47,653 nt of DNA from Oligoflexia bacterium (GTDB taxonomy: Bacteria; Bdellovibrionota; UBA1018). The number at the start of each line of letters is the position of its first letter. The first letter of the stretch is position 1. The position numbers and the translations under genes are program-made. This document shows positions 16,703 through 24,946 of the stretch, piece after piece. A model generated the notes under the pieces. The model ran no database searches and was not told the origin of the DNA. It saw only the letters and a list, made by a program, of their open reading frames with translations. The stretch spans positions 1 through 47,653 of the forward strand of contig JACMNQ010000011.1 in NCBI GenBank assembly GCA_014378465.1. Reading direction: 5' to 3'.

Positions 16703-16714
16703 CCCTGAGAGCGT

Positions 16715-17950
16715 TCAATGAACCACGCGACTGGAGTCATCCGTGCGAGCGCCACCGAGTTCTGAACGGCCCTGACGGAATTTCGCGACCAGCTCGGGAT
16801 CCCGAGTCGGAAACGAATCCAGAATCTCCAGCTGCTCCCCATCATCAGTTTCTCTCGCCACGATCACGAACCAGTGGCTCGGGGTTTCGTCAGCATAATG
16901 ACGGATGAAGTGGTAGATCAGGAGGGCATCTTCCTTCGCATCGTTGGTGTCATTGGTGTCGTTGATATCGCCAGCATCATTGGAGTCACTCGCTTCGACA
17001 GCGTCGCCCGATTCACTGGCTTCGCCCGACTCGTCCTGCCCGGCCTTCAGCTGATCGCCGTTGATCGTCCAGAGCTCGTCTGGCGTCTCCAGCGTCTCTT
17101 CCAGGCACGCCTGATAGAGTTCGTACTGATCTCTCGGGATATCGGTCGTTTTGCGCTCACGGGTCGTCTGGGCGCGTAAGGTCTCCGTCTCCGTCCACTC
17201 GTCCGCAAGGCCGTCCGTAGGAGGAAGCACGACGTCTCCGGCCTCACCACCCCCATCGGCGGCTTCGGAATCATGCGGACTGTGTGCATTCTGACCCAGG
17301 CCTTGACGGCCCTTGGCTCCCTGAGTTTTCACCCAGTCGACCTGTTCGCCACGACGGTAGAAATTGACCATCGCCGCATTCTTCGTGGGAAATGCGAGGT
17401 AAAGGAAGCTGGGCTCATTGCGAAGAAAAAGGCAGATGCAGACGCACCAGATCGTCCTTGAACCGGGCTTGAATTCCGAAATCAGCGTGTAACGGTAATC
17501 ACCCGAGAGCGTCTTCTGTCTCCACACTTCATCGGGTTCCTGAAGAGTGATCCAGCGCAGGTGAGAAAACTTCTCGCGATCATCGGCAGACAGATCCGCT
17601 TTGGAAAGGTGCTTGAAATACTCTTTCTCCAGGCGGTCGATCTCGGGCGTGAAATACTGGGCGATGCATTCTTCAGTGCAGAAGATGCGGCCGATCTCTT
17701 CTTCAACGAAAAGCGCACGCTCCTGACCCTTCAGATTTTTTGAGCAGGAATAACAGGACTCTTGAACGGGAGCTTCAAGTGTCGCTTTAACTTTTTTCGG
17801 AGCGCTCCTGGAGTGTCCCGGAATCGGTTTCGCAGTGGCCTTGGCGGTCACAGGGGCTTTGGCTGAGAGCTTCTTGCTCCCGCCCTGGGCACCGGCTCTC
17901 GGCTTTTTTCTTCTTTCAACTCCGGCTTTTTTGGATAGTCCCTTACTCAT
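16715..17950 (-). CDS. Zinc-finger protein with a duplicated domain resembling PBECR-type nuclease folds
   Basis: 411 residues from ATG 17950. Residues 1-60 are Lys/Arg/Ala-rich and disordered. A CxxC...CxxxC treble-clef-like zinc site follows (CYSCSKN and FCTEECIAQYF). Two copies of one domain then appear: the first with LQEPDEVW, a hydrophobic CVCICLFLR strand and AFPTKNAAMVNFYRRG; the second with LETPDELW, a WFVIVARE strand and SFPTRDPELVAKFRQG. They are separated by an acidic Asn/Asp repeat linker. The PDEVW...FPT...RxG pattern recalls phage PBECR/BECR-fold domains, but this is tentative. Function unknown; cytoplasmic. Confidence 0.65.
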   Translation of the reverse strand: MSKGLSKKAGVERRKKPRAGAQGGSKKLSAKAPVTAKATAKPIPGHSRSAPKKVKATLEAPVQESCYSCSKNLKGQERALFVEEEIGRIFCTEECIAQYFTPEIDRLEKEYFKHLSKADLSADDREKFSHLRWITLQEPDEVWRQKTLSGDYRYTLISEFKPGSRTIWCVCICLFLRNEPSFLYLAFPTKNAAMVNFYRRGEQVDWVKTQGAKGRQGLGQNAHSPHDSEAADGGGEAGDVVLPPTDGLADEWTETETLRAQTTRERKTTDIPRDQYELYQACLEETLETPDELWTINGDQLKAGQDESGEASESGDAVEASDSNDAGDINDTNDTNDAKEDALLIYHFIRHYADETPSHWFVIVARETDDGEQLEILDSFPTRDPELVAKFRQGRSELGGARTDDSSRVVH

Positions 17951-18222
17951 ATGATCAGTGTACCGGGCGATTGAACACGGAGTCAAACTCCACTGTGTCT
18001 TTTCGGACATCACTGAGATCACTCCAGGGCCTGCCCTTCCGCTCCCACCGCGTTTCACTTCATTAAAGCGGACCGAAAAGCGCACCAGAAGTGGCGGGGA
18101 CTGGGTAATTTCAGCCTACCTCATTCAAACGCCAACACAGGACGAAAATGGAGACTTGCGCGGAGCAAAATCACTGGCTAGGCTTAAGGAGCCGAGTAAT
18201 CCATGGAAGGAGGGCTCTCGAA

Positions 18223-18543
18223 ATGATTTACATTTCCGAAGACCAATTGAATCAGGTTGAATATCTCATCGATCAGTCCAGGCAGGGCAATCACGTACTC
18301 TTTGACGCCGAGACGATCAAACGCGTTTTCAATGCGATCCCCCGAGTGCACTTCCCCAATGAAGAACAGTGCTACACCGTCGAGCATCACATCGAGCGAC
18401 TCATTGAAAAGCCGAGCCTCATGCAGAAGCGTGCCTATCTTGAACAGCTGGACACGGACACTTTTGATCTCGTCGTGAGAACTTATTTCAACATTGTTGA
18501 AAACAAGATGCACGAAACTCAGACCCTCGAAGGCGTCCACTGA
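18223..18543 (+). CDS. Small conserved-looking protein upstream of the coiled-coil/Hsp20 gene
   Basis: 106 residues (MIYISEDQLNQ...). GGAGGGC lies 9 nt upstream of the ATG at 18223, which decides the start. The protein is predicted helical and charged (VEHHIERLIEKPSLMQKRAYLEQL). No family is recognised. Its stop overlaps the next ATG (TGATG), so translation of the two genes is coupled and they probably act together. Confidence 0.7.
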   Translation: MIYISEDQLNQVEYLIDQSRQGNHVLFDAETIKRVFNAIPRVHFPNEEQCYTVEHHIERLIEKPSLMQKRAYLEQLDTDTFDLVVRTYFNIVENKMHETQTLEGVH

Positions 18544-19781
18544 TGTCAGTATCCCCCACCGGTTCCTCCGGCTCAGGCGGGAGCGACCAATCGCGCCTCG
18601 CACAGTCACGCGCCGCGCAGGTTTACGACGCGGAAAAAGAAGCACGCGACAAGATCCAGAGCGCCCAGAAGCAGATCACCGAGACCCAGCACGAGACGGA
18701 CGTGCGACTCGACTCCATGAAAGACGGCTACATCCGTCAATCCGAAACCCAGCACTCCAGGCAGGAAGAACTCTACGAGAACCAGAAGCAAAAAGGTTAT
18801 GAGTCCATCCGAAATCTCAAACGTGCGCAGGAAGCCGAGATCAATCGCGTCAAACGCGAAGGCGACAAGGACCTCACTGCTGCAACGACCTATTACCGTG
18901 ACACGACGACTTCGACCGAACGAAAGGGTGAACAGGACTTGAAGGAAATTCAGACCAAATCCTTCATCCAGAACGAATATCAGAAGAAAGTGGCCGCCGA
19001 CCAGACTGCCGCCGCGCGCGAAGCCTATACTCGTCAGATCGGAGACCTCAAGTCCGATCAGGAAAGCAACTATTCCAAGATTCTCGAGACCTCTCAGCAG
19101 CAGAATGATGAGCTGCGCGCGAGATCCTCTCAGGAAATCGCCAAATCAGATGCCACTTTTCAGGACCGCTTCAAGTCGACCAAAGCCAATCAGGAACACA
19201 TCATCGGTGATCTGAATGCTCGCGCGAGCCAACAGGTCGAAGAGATCCGTCAGAGCACTTCCCAGAACCTCGAAGCCTACACCTCACGCCAAAGTGACCC
19301 CTTCTACAAGATGATGGACATCGGTGCGAGTCTCGAAGAAAATGACCAGGCTTTCGTGCTGACTGCCCATATTCCGGAGCATGAACGCGACCGCGTTACG
19401 GTTTCGGTCCGCGGTGATGAAATCGTTCTTTCAGGGACGAGGCGCAACGAGGAAAAGCTCGAGCTTGAACCCCACCGTGTGCAGTCCACCAATTCCTACC
19501 AGAGCTTCAGTGAAAGCTTCCCTCTCAACTGGCCCGTGGACTCAAGAAAGCTTTCCAGGGAATTCAAGGGCGATCAATTGATCGTCACGATCCCGAAAAA
19601 AGCCACTTACGAGCCTGCGCCTTTTCAAGCGAAGAAAGTGGAACGTTCGAGAGTCGAGCGTCCACACTTCCCTTTCAATCTCCCCCCTGCGGGTGAAGTG
19701 AAGACTGATGGATCGCGTGAAGGCTTTGGCGACGACCCCGTCGCGAGCACGAAGAATAAAGGATCAGGAACCTTGTCCTGA
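18543..19781 (+). CDS. Long coiled coil fused to a C-terminal alpha-crystallin (Hsp20) domain
   Basis: 412 residues. Residues about 15-250 are extremely rich in Gln, Glu, Lys, Arg and Ser and predict a long coiled coil. From about 250 an alpha-crystallin domain follows: DPFYKMMDIGASLEENDQAF, AHIPEHERDRVTVSVRGDEIVLSG, then SFPLNWPVDSRKLSREFKGDQLIVTIPKK, whose VTIPK corresponds to the sHsp IxI/V tail region. sHsps are ATP-independent holdases of about 150-200 residues, so the large N-terminal coil is unusual. It may make a scaffolded or filamentous chaperone. It is co-transcribed with the 106-residue gene. Confidence 0.82.
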   Translation: MSVSPTGSSGSGGSDQSRLAQSRAAQVYDAEKEARDKIQSAQKQITETQHETDVRLDSMKDGYIRQSETQHSRQEELYENQKQKGYESIRNLKRAQEAEINRVKREGDKDLTAATTYYRDTTTSTERKGEQDLKEIQTKSFIQNEYQKKVAADQTAAAREAYTRQIGDLKSDQESNYSKILETSQQQNDELRARSSQEIAKSDATFQDRFKSTKANQEHIIGDLNARASQQVEEIRQSTSQNLEAYTSRQSDPFYKMMDIGASLEENDQAFVLTAHIPEHERDRVTVSVRGDEIVLSGTRRNEEKLELEPHRVQSTNSYQSFSESFPLNWPVDSRKLSREFKGDQLIVTIPKKATYEPAPFQAKKVERSRVERPHFPFNLPPAGEVKTDGSREGFGDDPVASTKNKGSGTLS

Positions 19782-19784
19782 TCC
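19761..19784. terminator. Terminator hairpin at the end of the Hsp20-fusion gene
   Basis: GGATCAGGA and TCCTGATCC form a perfect 9-bp stem with a 6-nt loop. The stop codon of the fusion gene lies inside the stem, and the convergent gene ends at 19790, so the hairpin may serve both transcripts. Confidence 0.6.
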
Positions 19785-19789
19785 GAGCT

Positions 19790-20296
19790 TCACTCTTTGA
19801 CGAGTTCTTCGAGCTCCTTGAGCATGAATCTCAGTCGGGCGTGAAGGTCATTCAGATTCTTCAGATTCTGCTTCAGGCTTTCGAGAGCCTGGGACTTCAC
19901 GACGTCAGGCTGATGAACGGTCTGAACCAGCGAGTGAAGGGCGGTCTTCACGACCGGGACACGCTGGTTCTCGACCTTCACTCCTTCATCCGGCGTGCGA
20001 ACATTCTGGCGTTCCTGAATGCGTTTTCCGATCAATTCAGTCGAAAGGGGTTTTGAAATCCGGATGGTGGAAAGTGCGCCTTGATTGAGGTCGGCAGCTT
20101 TCAATACTTTTGCGGTCTGGAGACCGGCGCGACTCTGGACGGCGTCGTCATTTCTGGTCACGACGACGGCAGCGGGAGAGTCGGTCACGTGAGAGATATC
20201 AGCGGCTTTGGCAGCTTCGACACCCTTCTTGTAAAGATGGTGGAGGTTGGAATACACGAAAGTGAAATTTTGCGACTTATCACGGGTGGCTGACAT
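19790..20296 (-). CDS. Hypothetical helical protein
   Basis: 168 residues from ATG 20296 (an ATG also lies at 20299). AGGAGTC is 8-9 nt upstream. The C-terminal third (QALESLKQNLKNLNDLHARLRFMLKELEELVKE) is a clear amphipathic coiled coil; the middle is rich in Val, Thr and Ser. No signal peptide or TM segment. I do not recognise the family. It is convergent with the Hsp20-fusion gene. Confidence 0.65.
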   Translation of the reverse strand: MSATRDKSQNFTFVYSNLHHLYKKGVEAAKAADISHVTDSPAAVVVTRNDDAVQSRAGLQTAKVLKAADLNQGALSTIRISKPLSTELIGKRIQERQNVRTPDEGVKVENQRVPVVKTALHSLVQTVHQPDVVKSQALESLKQNLKNLNDLHARLRFMLKELEELVKE

Positions 20297-20299
20297 CAA

Positions 20300-20620
20300 A
20301 GACTCCTTGGTTTCTCTCGCTGCTACTGCTGCTGCTGGTCATGCTGAGTGACATCCGATCACTCACAGCCACTATCAAAGCAACCGGGGTGCCAAGCCGG
20401 GCGCTCAACTCCAAGTGTGTAATAAATAAAATAAGGCAGCATTTTCAGGCATTTGCCTCAGGGTCAATCAGGACACTGTCAGCGGGCGAGGCACTGAAGT
20501 GTCCAAACTTTGGGCACCTGTCAGCGGAGAGCGAGTGCGGAGCCCGGTGCGAAATCTGCAACCCCTGAGATTGAAACCCAGAATACGGGATGCCCCAGAC
20601 CGAAATCCCAGGAGGTACCC
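20300..20620. other. Divergent intergenic region upstream of the DUF1059 gene
   Basis: 321 bp between divergent genes. It contains a short CTG/GCT-rich triplet stretch (20325-20345), an AT-rich block (20417-20440, AATAAATAAAATAA) suitable for a promoter, and a copy of the GTGTCCAAAC-TTTGGGCAC motif (20499-20517) followed by CTGTCAGCGG. A related GACACTGTCAGCGGG occurs at 20472-20486. No small ORF with a good ribosome-binding site is evident. Confidence 0.5.
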
Positions 20621-20884
20621 ATGGACGATGTCGTTGACCTGACCCGGACTTTCGCGAAGACGCCCCGAGTGATGGCGGATTGCCGTCAGTTCCCCAGCGA
20701 GAAGAACTGCACGCTCACCCTCTCCGGAAAAGTGGACGAAGTGCTCGCTGCCGCCACCGCGCATGCGGTTTCGGCGCACGGGCATACGGATTCGCCTGAA
20801 CTGAGGGAGCAGCTTCGTCAGATCCTGAAACCCGAATCCGACCTGCTGCCCGACCTGGATCAAAGCATCCGCAAACTCGCCTGA
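20621..20884 (+). CDS. DUF1059 family small protein
   Basis: 87 residues from an ATG preceded by AGGAGGTACCC. The pattern MADCRQFPSEKNCTLTLSG, then VLAAATAHAVSAHGHTDSPELREQLR, matches DUF1059: a Cys-containing start, an acidic/hydrophobic middle and HxxxxHG. Members are small proteins often linked to stress or metal responses, with no established activity. It is a single gene next to a shared promoter motif. Confidence 0.75.
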   Translation: MDDVVDLTRTFAKTPRVMADCRQFPSEKNCTLTLSGKVDEVLAAATAHAVSAHGHTDSPELREQLRQILKPESDLLPDLDQSIRKLA

Positions 20885-20940
20885 GCCAAAAACGGGTTGA
20901 GAAATAGACCGGCTTCGGGCTTCGCTTTCATGCTTTCTCT

Positions 20941-21270
20941 TCAGGCCTTCTCTTCAGACTTCTTCTTCGGCTTGACGTTCACTTTGACGGTGAACTCGAT
21001 CTCGTTCTTGTGGAGAAACTCGGAGAGAAGCGCCTGGGGATCGAGATGTCCTGAAACACGCTCGATGATCTCAGAAGAAAGCTTCTGGAAGAACTCCGTC
21101 TTGGTCTTGCCAGCCGAATCCAGCAGGCCCCCGATCAGTTCTTTCGGAAGCTTCAGTTCCGACACCATGGAACGAAGGCTTTCCTCGGTGAGAAATGCGG
21201 CTCCCACACCGACGGTGAGAACTTTTTTGACTAACTCAGCTGCTTTGGACTGAAGATCATCGCCGGCCAT
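20941..21270 (-). CDS. Hypothetical protein, third gene of the glpX operon
   Basis: 109 residues, helical, with a hydrophobic segment (VLTVGVGAAFL) and a Lys/Glu-rich tail (VKVNVKPKKKSEEKA). It is preceded by AAGGAG and lies 9 bp after the SRPBCC gene, so it is co-transcribed. Overall character is phasin-like, but no family is certain. Function unknown. Confidence 0.65.
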   Translation of the reverse strand: MAGDDLQSKAAELVKKVLTVGVGAAFLTEESLRSMVSELKLPKELIGGLLDSAGKTKTEFFQKLSSEIIERVSGHLDPQALLSEFLHKNEIEFTVKVNVKPKKKSEEKA

Positions 21271-21279
21271 GGTGACTCC

Positions 21280-21705
21280 TTATTTTTTCGCCTGTTTCTG
21301 AAATCCCTTCATCATGGCGGGCAGGCTGCCTTTCACGATGCGGTTGAGAAGAAAACTGGGGACCGGGATCTTGAACTCGACGTCGACCTCGTAATCAACA
21401 TCCGTCTTGCCCTCACCCGCTGACTTGATCTTCCAGCGGCCCTGATTCATCTTGAAAGTGTCACTGTCGACGAGCTTCCAGTGCACTTCGCCTTTTTCCG
21501 GCTTCTCGACGTGATCGAGGGTGTACACGACATTCTTCATCATCGAGATGTGATAGGTGCAGCGAACCTTTCCGCCCGGCTTGCGGTCCACGACGACTTT
21601 GGTGCAGCCTTCGACGAACTTGGGATAGTCTTCGTAGCGAATGATCGCCGCATAAAGTTTGTCTCGGTCAACGGGCAGGACTTCCTTGAACTCAGCTGTC
21701 GCCAT
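21280..21705 (-). CDS. SRPBCC (Coq10/RatA-like, START fold) protein
   Basis: 141 residues. The start (ATAEFKEVLPVDRDKLYAAIIRYEDYPKFVEGC) is the standard opening of Coq10/RatA-type SRPBCC domains, which form a hydrophobic ligand pocket. GQGRWKIKSAGEGKTDVDYEVDVEFK-type strands and a final long helix (IVKGSLPAMMKGFQKQAKK) complete the fold. Ligand unknown. GAGGA precedes the ATG. It follows glpX by 10 bp. Confidence 0.8.
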   Translation of the reverse strand: MATAEFKEVLPVDRDKLYAAIIRYEDYPKFVEGCTKVVVDRKPGGKVRCTYHISMMKNVVYTLDHVEKPEKGEVHWKLVDSDTFKMNQGRWKIKSAGEGKTDVDYEVDVEFKIPVPSFLLNRIVKGSLPAMMKGFQKQAKK

Positions 21706-21715
21706 CGCTTATTCC

Positions 21716-22669
21716 TCAGTATTTCGGTTTGGTTTCGAAGCGGTGCTCGGCCACGATCGTTCTGACGGTGCCGGACTCTGAACGCATCACCACGGAATGG
21801 GTCTTTGCCCCACCCTTGAAGAAAGTGACGCCGTCGAGGTACGTCCCCTGAGTGACGCCGGTGGCGCAGAACATCACATTGCCCTGAGCGAGGTCTTCGA
21901 TCTTGTAGATCCGGTCAAAATCCGTGATGCCCATCTTGCGAGCGCGGGACTTCTCGTCATCCTTGCGGAAAATGAGTCTACCCTGCATGTCACCGCCGAG
22001 GCAGCGAAGTGCGGCAGCGGCAATCACGCCTTCAGGGGCGCCGCCGCTTCCGAGCAATACGTCCACACCACTCCCCGGCTTGCAGGTCGAAATCGCGGCC
22101 GAAACGTCGCCATCACCGATGAGCCAGATGCGAGAGCCGAGCGCTCGCACTTCAGCGATCAGGTTCTCGTGCCGGGGACGATCGAGAATGATCACGGTGA
22201 GCTGTTCAACATTCAATTTTTTTGCCTGCGCGATGTTCTTGAGATTTTCGGTGGCGCTCAGGCGCAGGTCAATCGCGCCCTTGGCGTCGGGCCCGACCGC
22301 GATCTTTTCCATGTAGGTGTCGGGAGCGTGAAGAAATTTGCCTTCTTCGGCAATCGCGATGACCGACAGAGCATTGTTTCCACCGCGGGCACAGATGGTC
22401 GTGCCTTCGAGTGGATCGAGCGCGAGATCAAGCTTCTGTCCAGAACCCTTGCCGACTTTCTCCCCGATGAAGAGCATCGGAGCTTCATCGCGCTCGCCTT
22501 CACCGATGACGACGGTGCCATCGAACTGGATGGAATTGAGCATCTTCCGCATGGCTTCGACTGCCGCATGATCCGCAGCCTTCTCATCACCCCGGCCCAT
22601 CATCAAGGCACTTTCAAGAGCGGCCGCTTCAGTGACACGAACAAACTCGAGAGCAAAATTACGATCCAT
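21716..22669 (-). CDS. glpX: Class II fructose-1,6-bisphosphatase
   Basis: 317 residues, typical GlpX length. It dephosphorylates fructose-1,6-bisphosphate in gluconeogenesis. Metal-binding motifs are visible: GTVVIGEGERDEAPML and LDLALDPLEGT, with DGD in IWLIGDGDVSAAI and GSGGAPEGVIAAAALR downstream. ATG 22669 is chosen because AAGAGGAAC precedes it and the family N-terminus (MDRNFALEFVRVTEAAAL) begins there. It is the first gene of a three-gene operon with the SRPBCC and 109-residue proteins. Confidence 0.95.
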   Translation of the reverse strand: MDRNFALEFVRVTEAAALESALMMGRGDEKAADHAAVEAMRKMLNSIQFDGTVVIGEGERDEAPMLFIGEKVGKGSGQKLDLALDPLEGTTICARGGNNALSVIAIAEEGKFLHAPDTYMEKIAVGPDAKGAIDLRLSATENLKNIAQAKKLNVEQLTVIILDRPRHENLIAEVRALGSRIWLIGDGDVSAAISTCKPGSGVDVLLGSGGAPEGVIAAAALRCLGGDMQGRLIFRKDDEKSRARKMGITDFDRIYKIEDLAQGNVMFCATGVTQGTYLDGVTFFKGGAKTHSVVMRSESGTVRTIVAEHRFETKPKY

Positions 22670-22773
22670 GGGGAAGTTCCTCTTGGGTTGATGCACCCTT
22701 TCTTCAATTCTTGAAGTAAGTTAGACCAAAGCAGGGGAGTTTTTGCAATGCTCAACTCTTGTGCGCTGTGCGT

Positions 22774-23547
22774 TCAGAGGCGGTTTCGAGGCTGCGGAAG
22801 ATCTGAGTCATTTTTCGGGGCTGCATGGGAACTCGAAGGCTGGGGAGTCGGGGATGACGAAAGTTTCTTTCCGGTCTCGATGCAAGTCCGCATCTTTCGT
22901 CCAGTGAAACCGAAAACGACTTCAGCGCCGCGCTCGATCACGAAAGTGGGTGGCCAGTGTCGGCCCAGGAGACTTCCGCCGAGGTACACGAGCGTACTTT
23001 TCTCATCGAAACGCTCAAAGTAGATGTTTCCAGTCATGCCTTTGAAATGGCCTTCAATGATTCGAAAGGCGATCTGCCGCTCCCCTTTCTCCTGCATGAG
23101 CACGGCAGACTGCAGCTTGAACTTCCAGATCCCGCCCTCGAGCTGGAGAATGTGCGTGATCGGAGAGTACGCGGTGCGATCCACATAGGAGATCATCTGG
23201 GAATACAGCGGGTAGTCCGTGAGCGTTCTGCGCGTCTCCGCCAGACTCTGATGCACCAGCATGGCCGCGTAGATCGTGTAGTTCTTCAGCGCGGGCTGGT
23301 TCTTCAGTGGAAAGAGGTCCACCGCGTCCGCAAGGTCCGCGTGAGTCATCACTTCAAGATCGTGAGTCACACTCCGGTAGACTGAAGGCTTGAGAAGGTG
23401 TGAAATGCGGGGCGGAGTTTCAAGCTTTGCCGTCGCGATCGGCGGGAAAGGCGAAGCCGGCTCAGCCGAGACGCTTGCCGAGAGCGAAAACAGAAACGCC
23501 GGGAGAAAAATCAATCTTCGCCAGTTCTTTGAAACCCGTTCTGCCAT
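22774..23547 (-). CDS. Exported START-like lipid-transfer domain protein
   Basis: 257 residues. The N-terminus (MAERVSKNWRRLIFLPAFLFSLSASVSAEP) is a clear signal peptide and sets the start at 23547, although the gene then overlaps the upstream acetyltransferase gene by 86 bp. The body resembles a polyketide-cyclase/START domain, with features such as YPLYSQMISYVDRTAYSP and RIIEGHFKGMTGNIYFERFD. It probably binds a lipid in the periplasm; the ligand is unknown. The C-terminal tail is Pro/Ser-rich. Confidence 0.65.
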   Translation of the reverse strand: MAERVSKNWRRLIFLPAFLFSLSASVSAEPASPFPPIATAKLETPPRISHLLKPSVYRSVTHDLEVMTHADLADAVDLFPLKNQPALKNYTIYAAMLVHQSLAETRRTLTDYPLYSQMISYVDRTAYSPITHILQLEGGIWKFKLQSAVLMQEKGERQIAFRIIEGHFKGMTGNIYFERFDEKSTLVYLGGSLLGRHWPPTFVIERGAEVVFGFTGRKMRTCIETGKKLSSSPTPQPSSSHAAPKNDSDLPQPRNRL

Positions 23548-24133
23548 AAAATTGAAGAGGTCCTTCGCCACAAAAAAGATGAATCCCGAGCCCTGGCTGC
23601 GCTTCAAGCCCGAGATCAGCCTCAAATCGCTCCAGAAGTTTTCGCCCGACGCCAGCCTTCCGAACGTCCGCTTCGACGTTCATGTGCAGGTGAGCCGGAT
23701 GATTCTTTTGAATCCTTCGAATTTCGGCCTTCGGAAAGCGGCTCTCGGGGCCGCGTTCCAGGTGCAGAAATCGCCGCAGGAAACGTCGAGTGTCCGTGTT
23801 CTTAGGATACGCCCCCGCGATGGTCTTTAGGAAGAGCGGAAAAGTGAAGAGCAGCGCTTTGCGCCAGTGAAACGCGGGAGTCTTCGGACAGCCCGTCAAA
23901 TACCCGACAGGCCTTTGAGTTCCGGAGTCCGAGTTGAAAGCGAGGTACGTCCACTCAGGAACAAGCCGCTGATACGGCCCGACCCAGAACTCCGCAAAAA
24001 AGGGAAAGCGAGGTCCTTCAATGGGTTTTCCGCCATTGCCCGTTCTGCAGCAGAGGCTTCTGACGCAGGCCCAGTCCTCTTCACTCTCCGCCCTGCGAAT
24101 CGTGATGAGCGAATCACTCGGAACCTGGCTCAA
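23462..24133 (-). CDS. GNAT-family N-acetyltransferase
   Basis: 223 residues. The acetyl-CoA-binding motif A is in HLHMNVEADVRKAGVGRKLL (V-x-x-x-x-R-x-x-G-x-G pattern) near residue 155. The final strand block GPLQFYGRTGFKEL is typical of GNAT motif B. Substrate cannot be inferred. It starts within the stop of the upstream 3D-domain gene (ATGA overlap) and extends 86 bp into the START-like gene, forming a compact three-gene operon. Confidence 0.82.
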   Translation of the reverse strand: MSQVPSDSLITIRRAESEEDWACVRSLCCRTGNGGKPIEGPRFPFFAEFWVGPYQRLVPEWTYLAFNSDSGTQRPVGYLTGCPKTPAFHWRKALLFTFPLFLKTIAGAYPKNTDTRRFLRRFLHLERGPESRFPKAEIRRIQKNHPAHLHMNVEADVRKAGVGRKLLERFEADLGLEAQPGLGIHLFCGEGPLQFYGRTGFKELAKIDFSPGVSVFALGKRLG

Positions 24134-24819
24134 TCAGTGAGACTCGGGGGTTGATTCACGCACGAGGCTGAAGTCGTCTCTTCGATGAGCTTCACGGTGA
24201 GAGGCATGAGCGACGTGATTCCATAAGCTTCGAGAATGCGTCCCTGGTCTCCATCTCCGACGAAGAGATCCATGCGGTCCTTCAGGATGGCACTCCCGAT
24301 ATCTTCAGCTCTCCAGACGCCGTCATGAATGGACCCGTCCGGAAGGCGCATGCCCTCCGTACCGGGGATGTAGACCACTGACCCCAGCGGGATCCGCTCC
24401 GGATCAACGGCGATCGTGTGAAAGGGAATCAGCGGGCAATCTCCCACTCCCCGACCGAACTCGTGGCGAGTCGTCGTCCAGCGCGCAACGCCTTCCTTGC
24501 GCCCCTGAAAATTGATGATTCGTCCGTCGAGAAGTCTCCCGGAACCTTCAATTGAAATCTCCTTCATGAAACCCTTGCTGACTCGCGCGACGACCTTTTC
24601 ATTCATGTCGCGCATTTCCTCAGTCTGAGGCTGGCCCTTGAAATCGCTTTCCTGAACTGAATAGTAGTAGGTGTTGCGGTAGCGTCCGTTCACACCGGAG
24701 GTGGCGGCTACGCCCGATGCACCCGACGCAGTGCCGGCCACTGCCCCCAGAAAGGCAAGTAGAAGACCGAGAAGCACTGCCAGAGAGTGGCCTGGGTTTG
24801 ATTTTATCATTCTGAGCAT
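24130..24819 (-). CDS. Exported 3D-domain protein (MltA-like double-psi barrel)
   Basis: 229 residues. An N-terminal hydrophobic segment (about 10-33) is a signal peptide or anchor. The C-terminal half contains the 3D domain: TIAVDPERIPLGSVVYIPG, then DGVWRAEDIGSAILKDRMDLFVGDG, with the three conserved Asp. This fold forms the catalytic barrel of lytic transglycosylase MltA and of Rpf/YabE-type proteins. The MltA insertion domain is missing, so enzymatic activity is uncertain. It heads the 3D-GNAT-START operon. Confidence 0.8.
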   Translation of the reverse strand: MLRMIKSNPGHSLAVLLGLLLAFLGAVAGTASGASGVAATSGVNGRYRNTYYYSVQESDFKGQPQTEEMRDMNEKVVARVSKGFMKEISIEGSGRLLDGRIINFQGRKEGVARWTTTRHEFGRGVGDCPLIPFHTIAVDPERIPLGSVVYIPGTEGMRLPDGSIHDGVWRAEDIGSAILKDRMDLFVGDGDQGRILEAYGITSLMPLTVKLIEETTSASCVNQPPSLTD

Positions 24820-24946
24820 CGTTATAAGAGGCTCACAGATTGTAAAGCAAAAACTTGACTAACTCCGTGCTCCTTCATGTACCGACCGCATGTGTCGAGC
24901 CTTTTTATCCTAGACAAAGGGGGCGCAGCATTCGTAGTTTGATCAA

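Noticed and set aside
21797..22714. 305-codon open frame antisense to glpX
   Set aside because: glpX on the opposite strand has full family motifs and a ribosome-binding site; the antisense frame shows no recognisable features.
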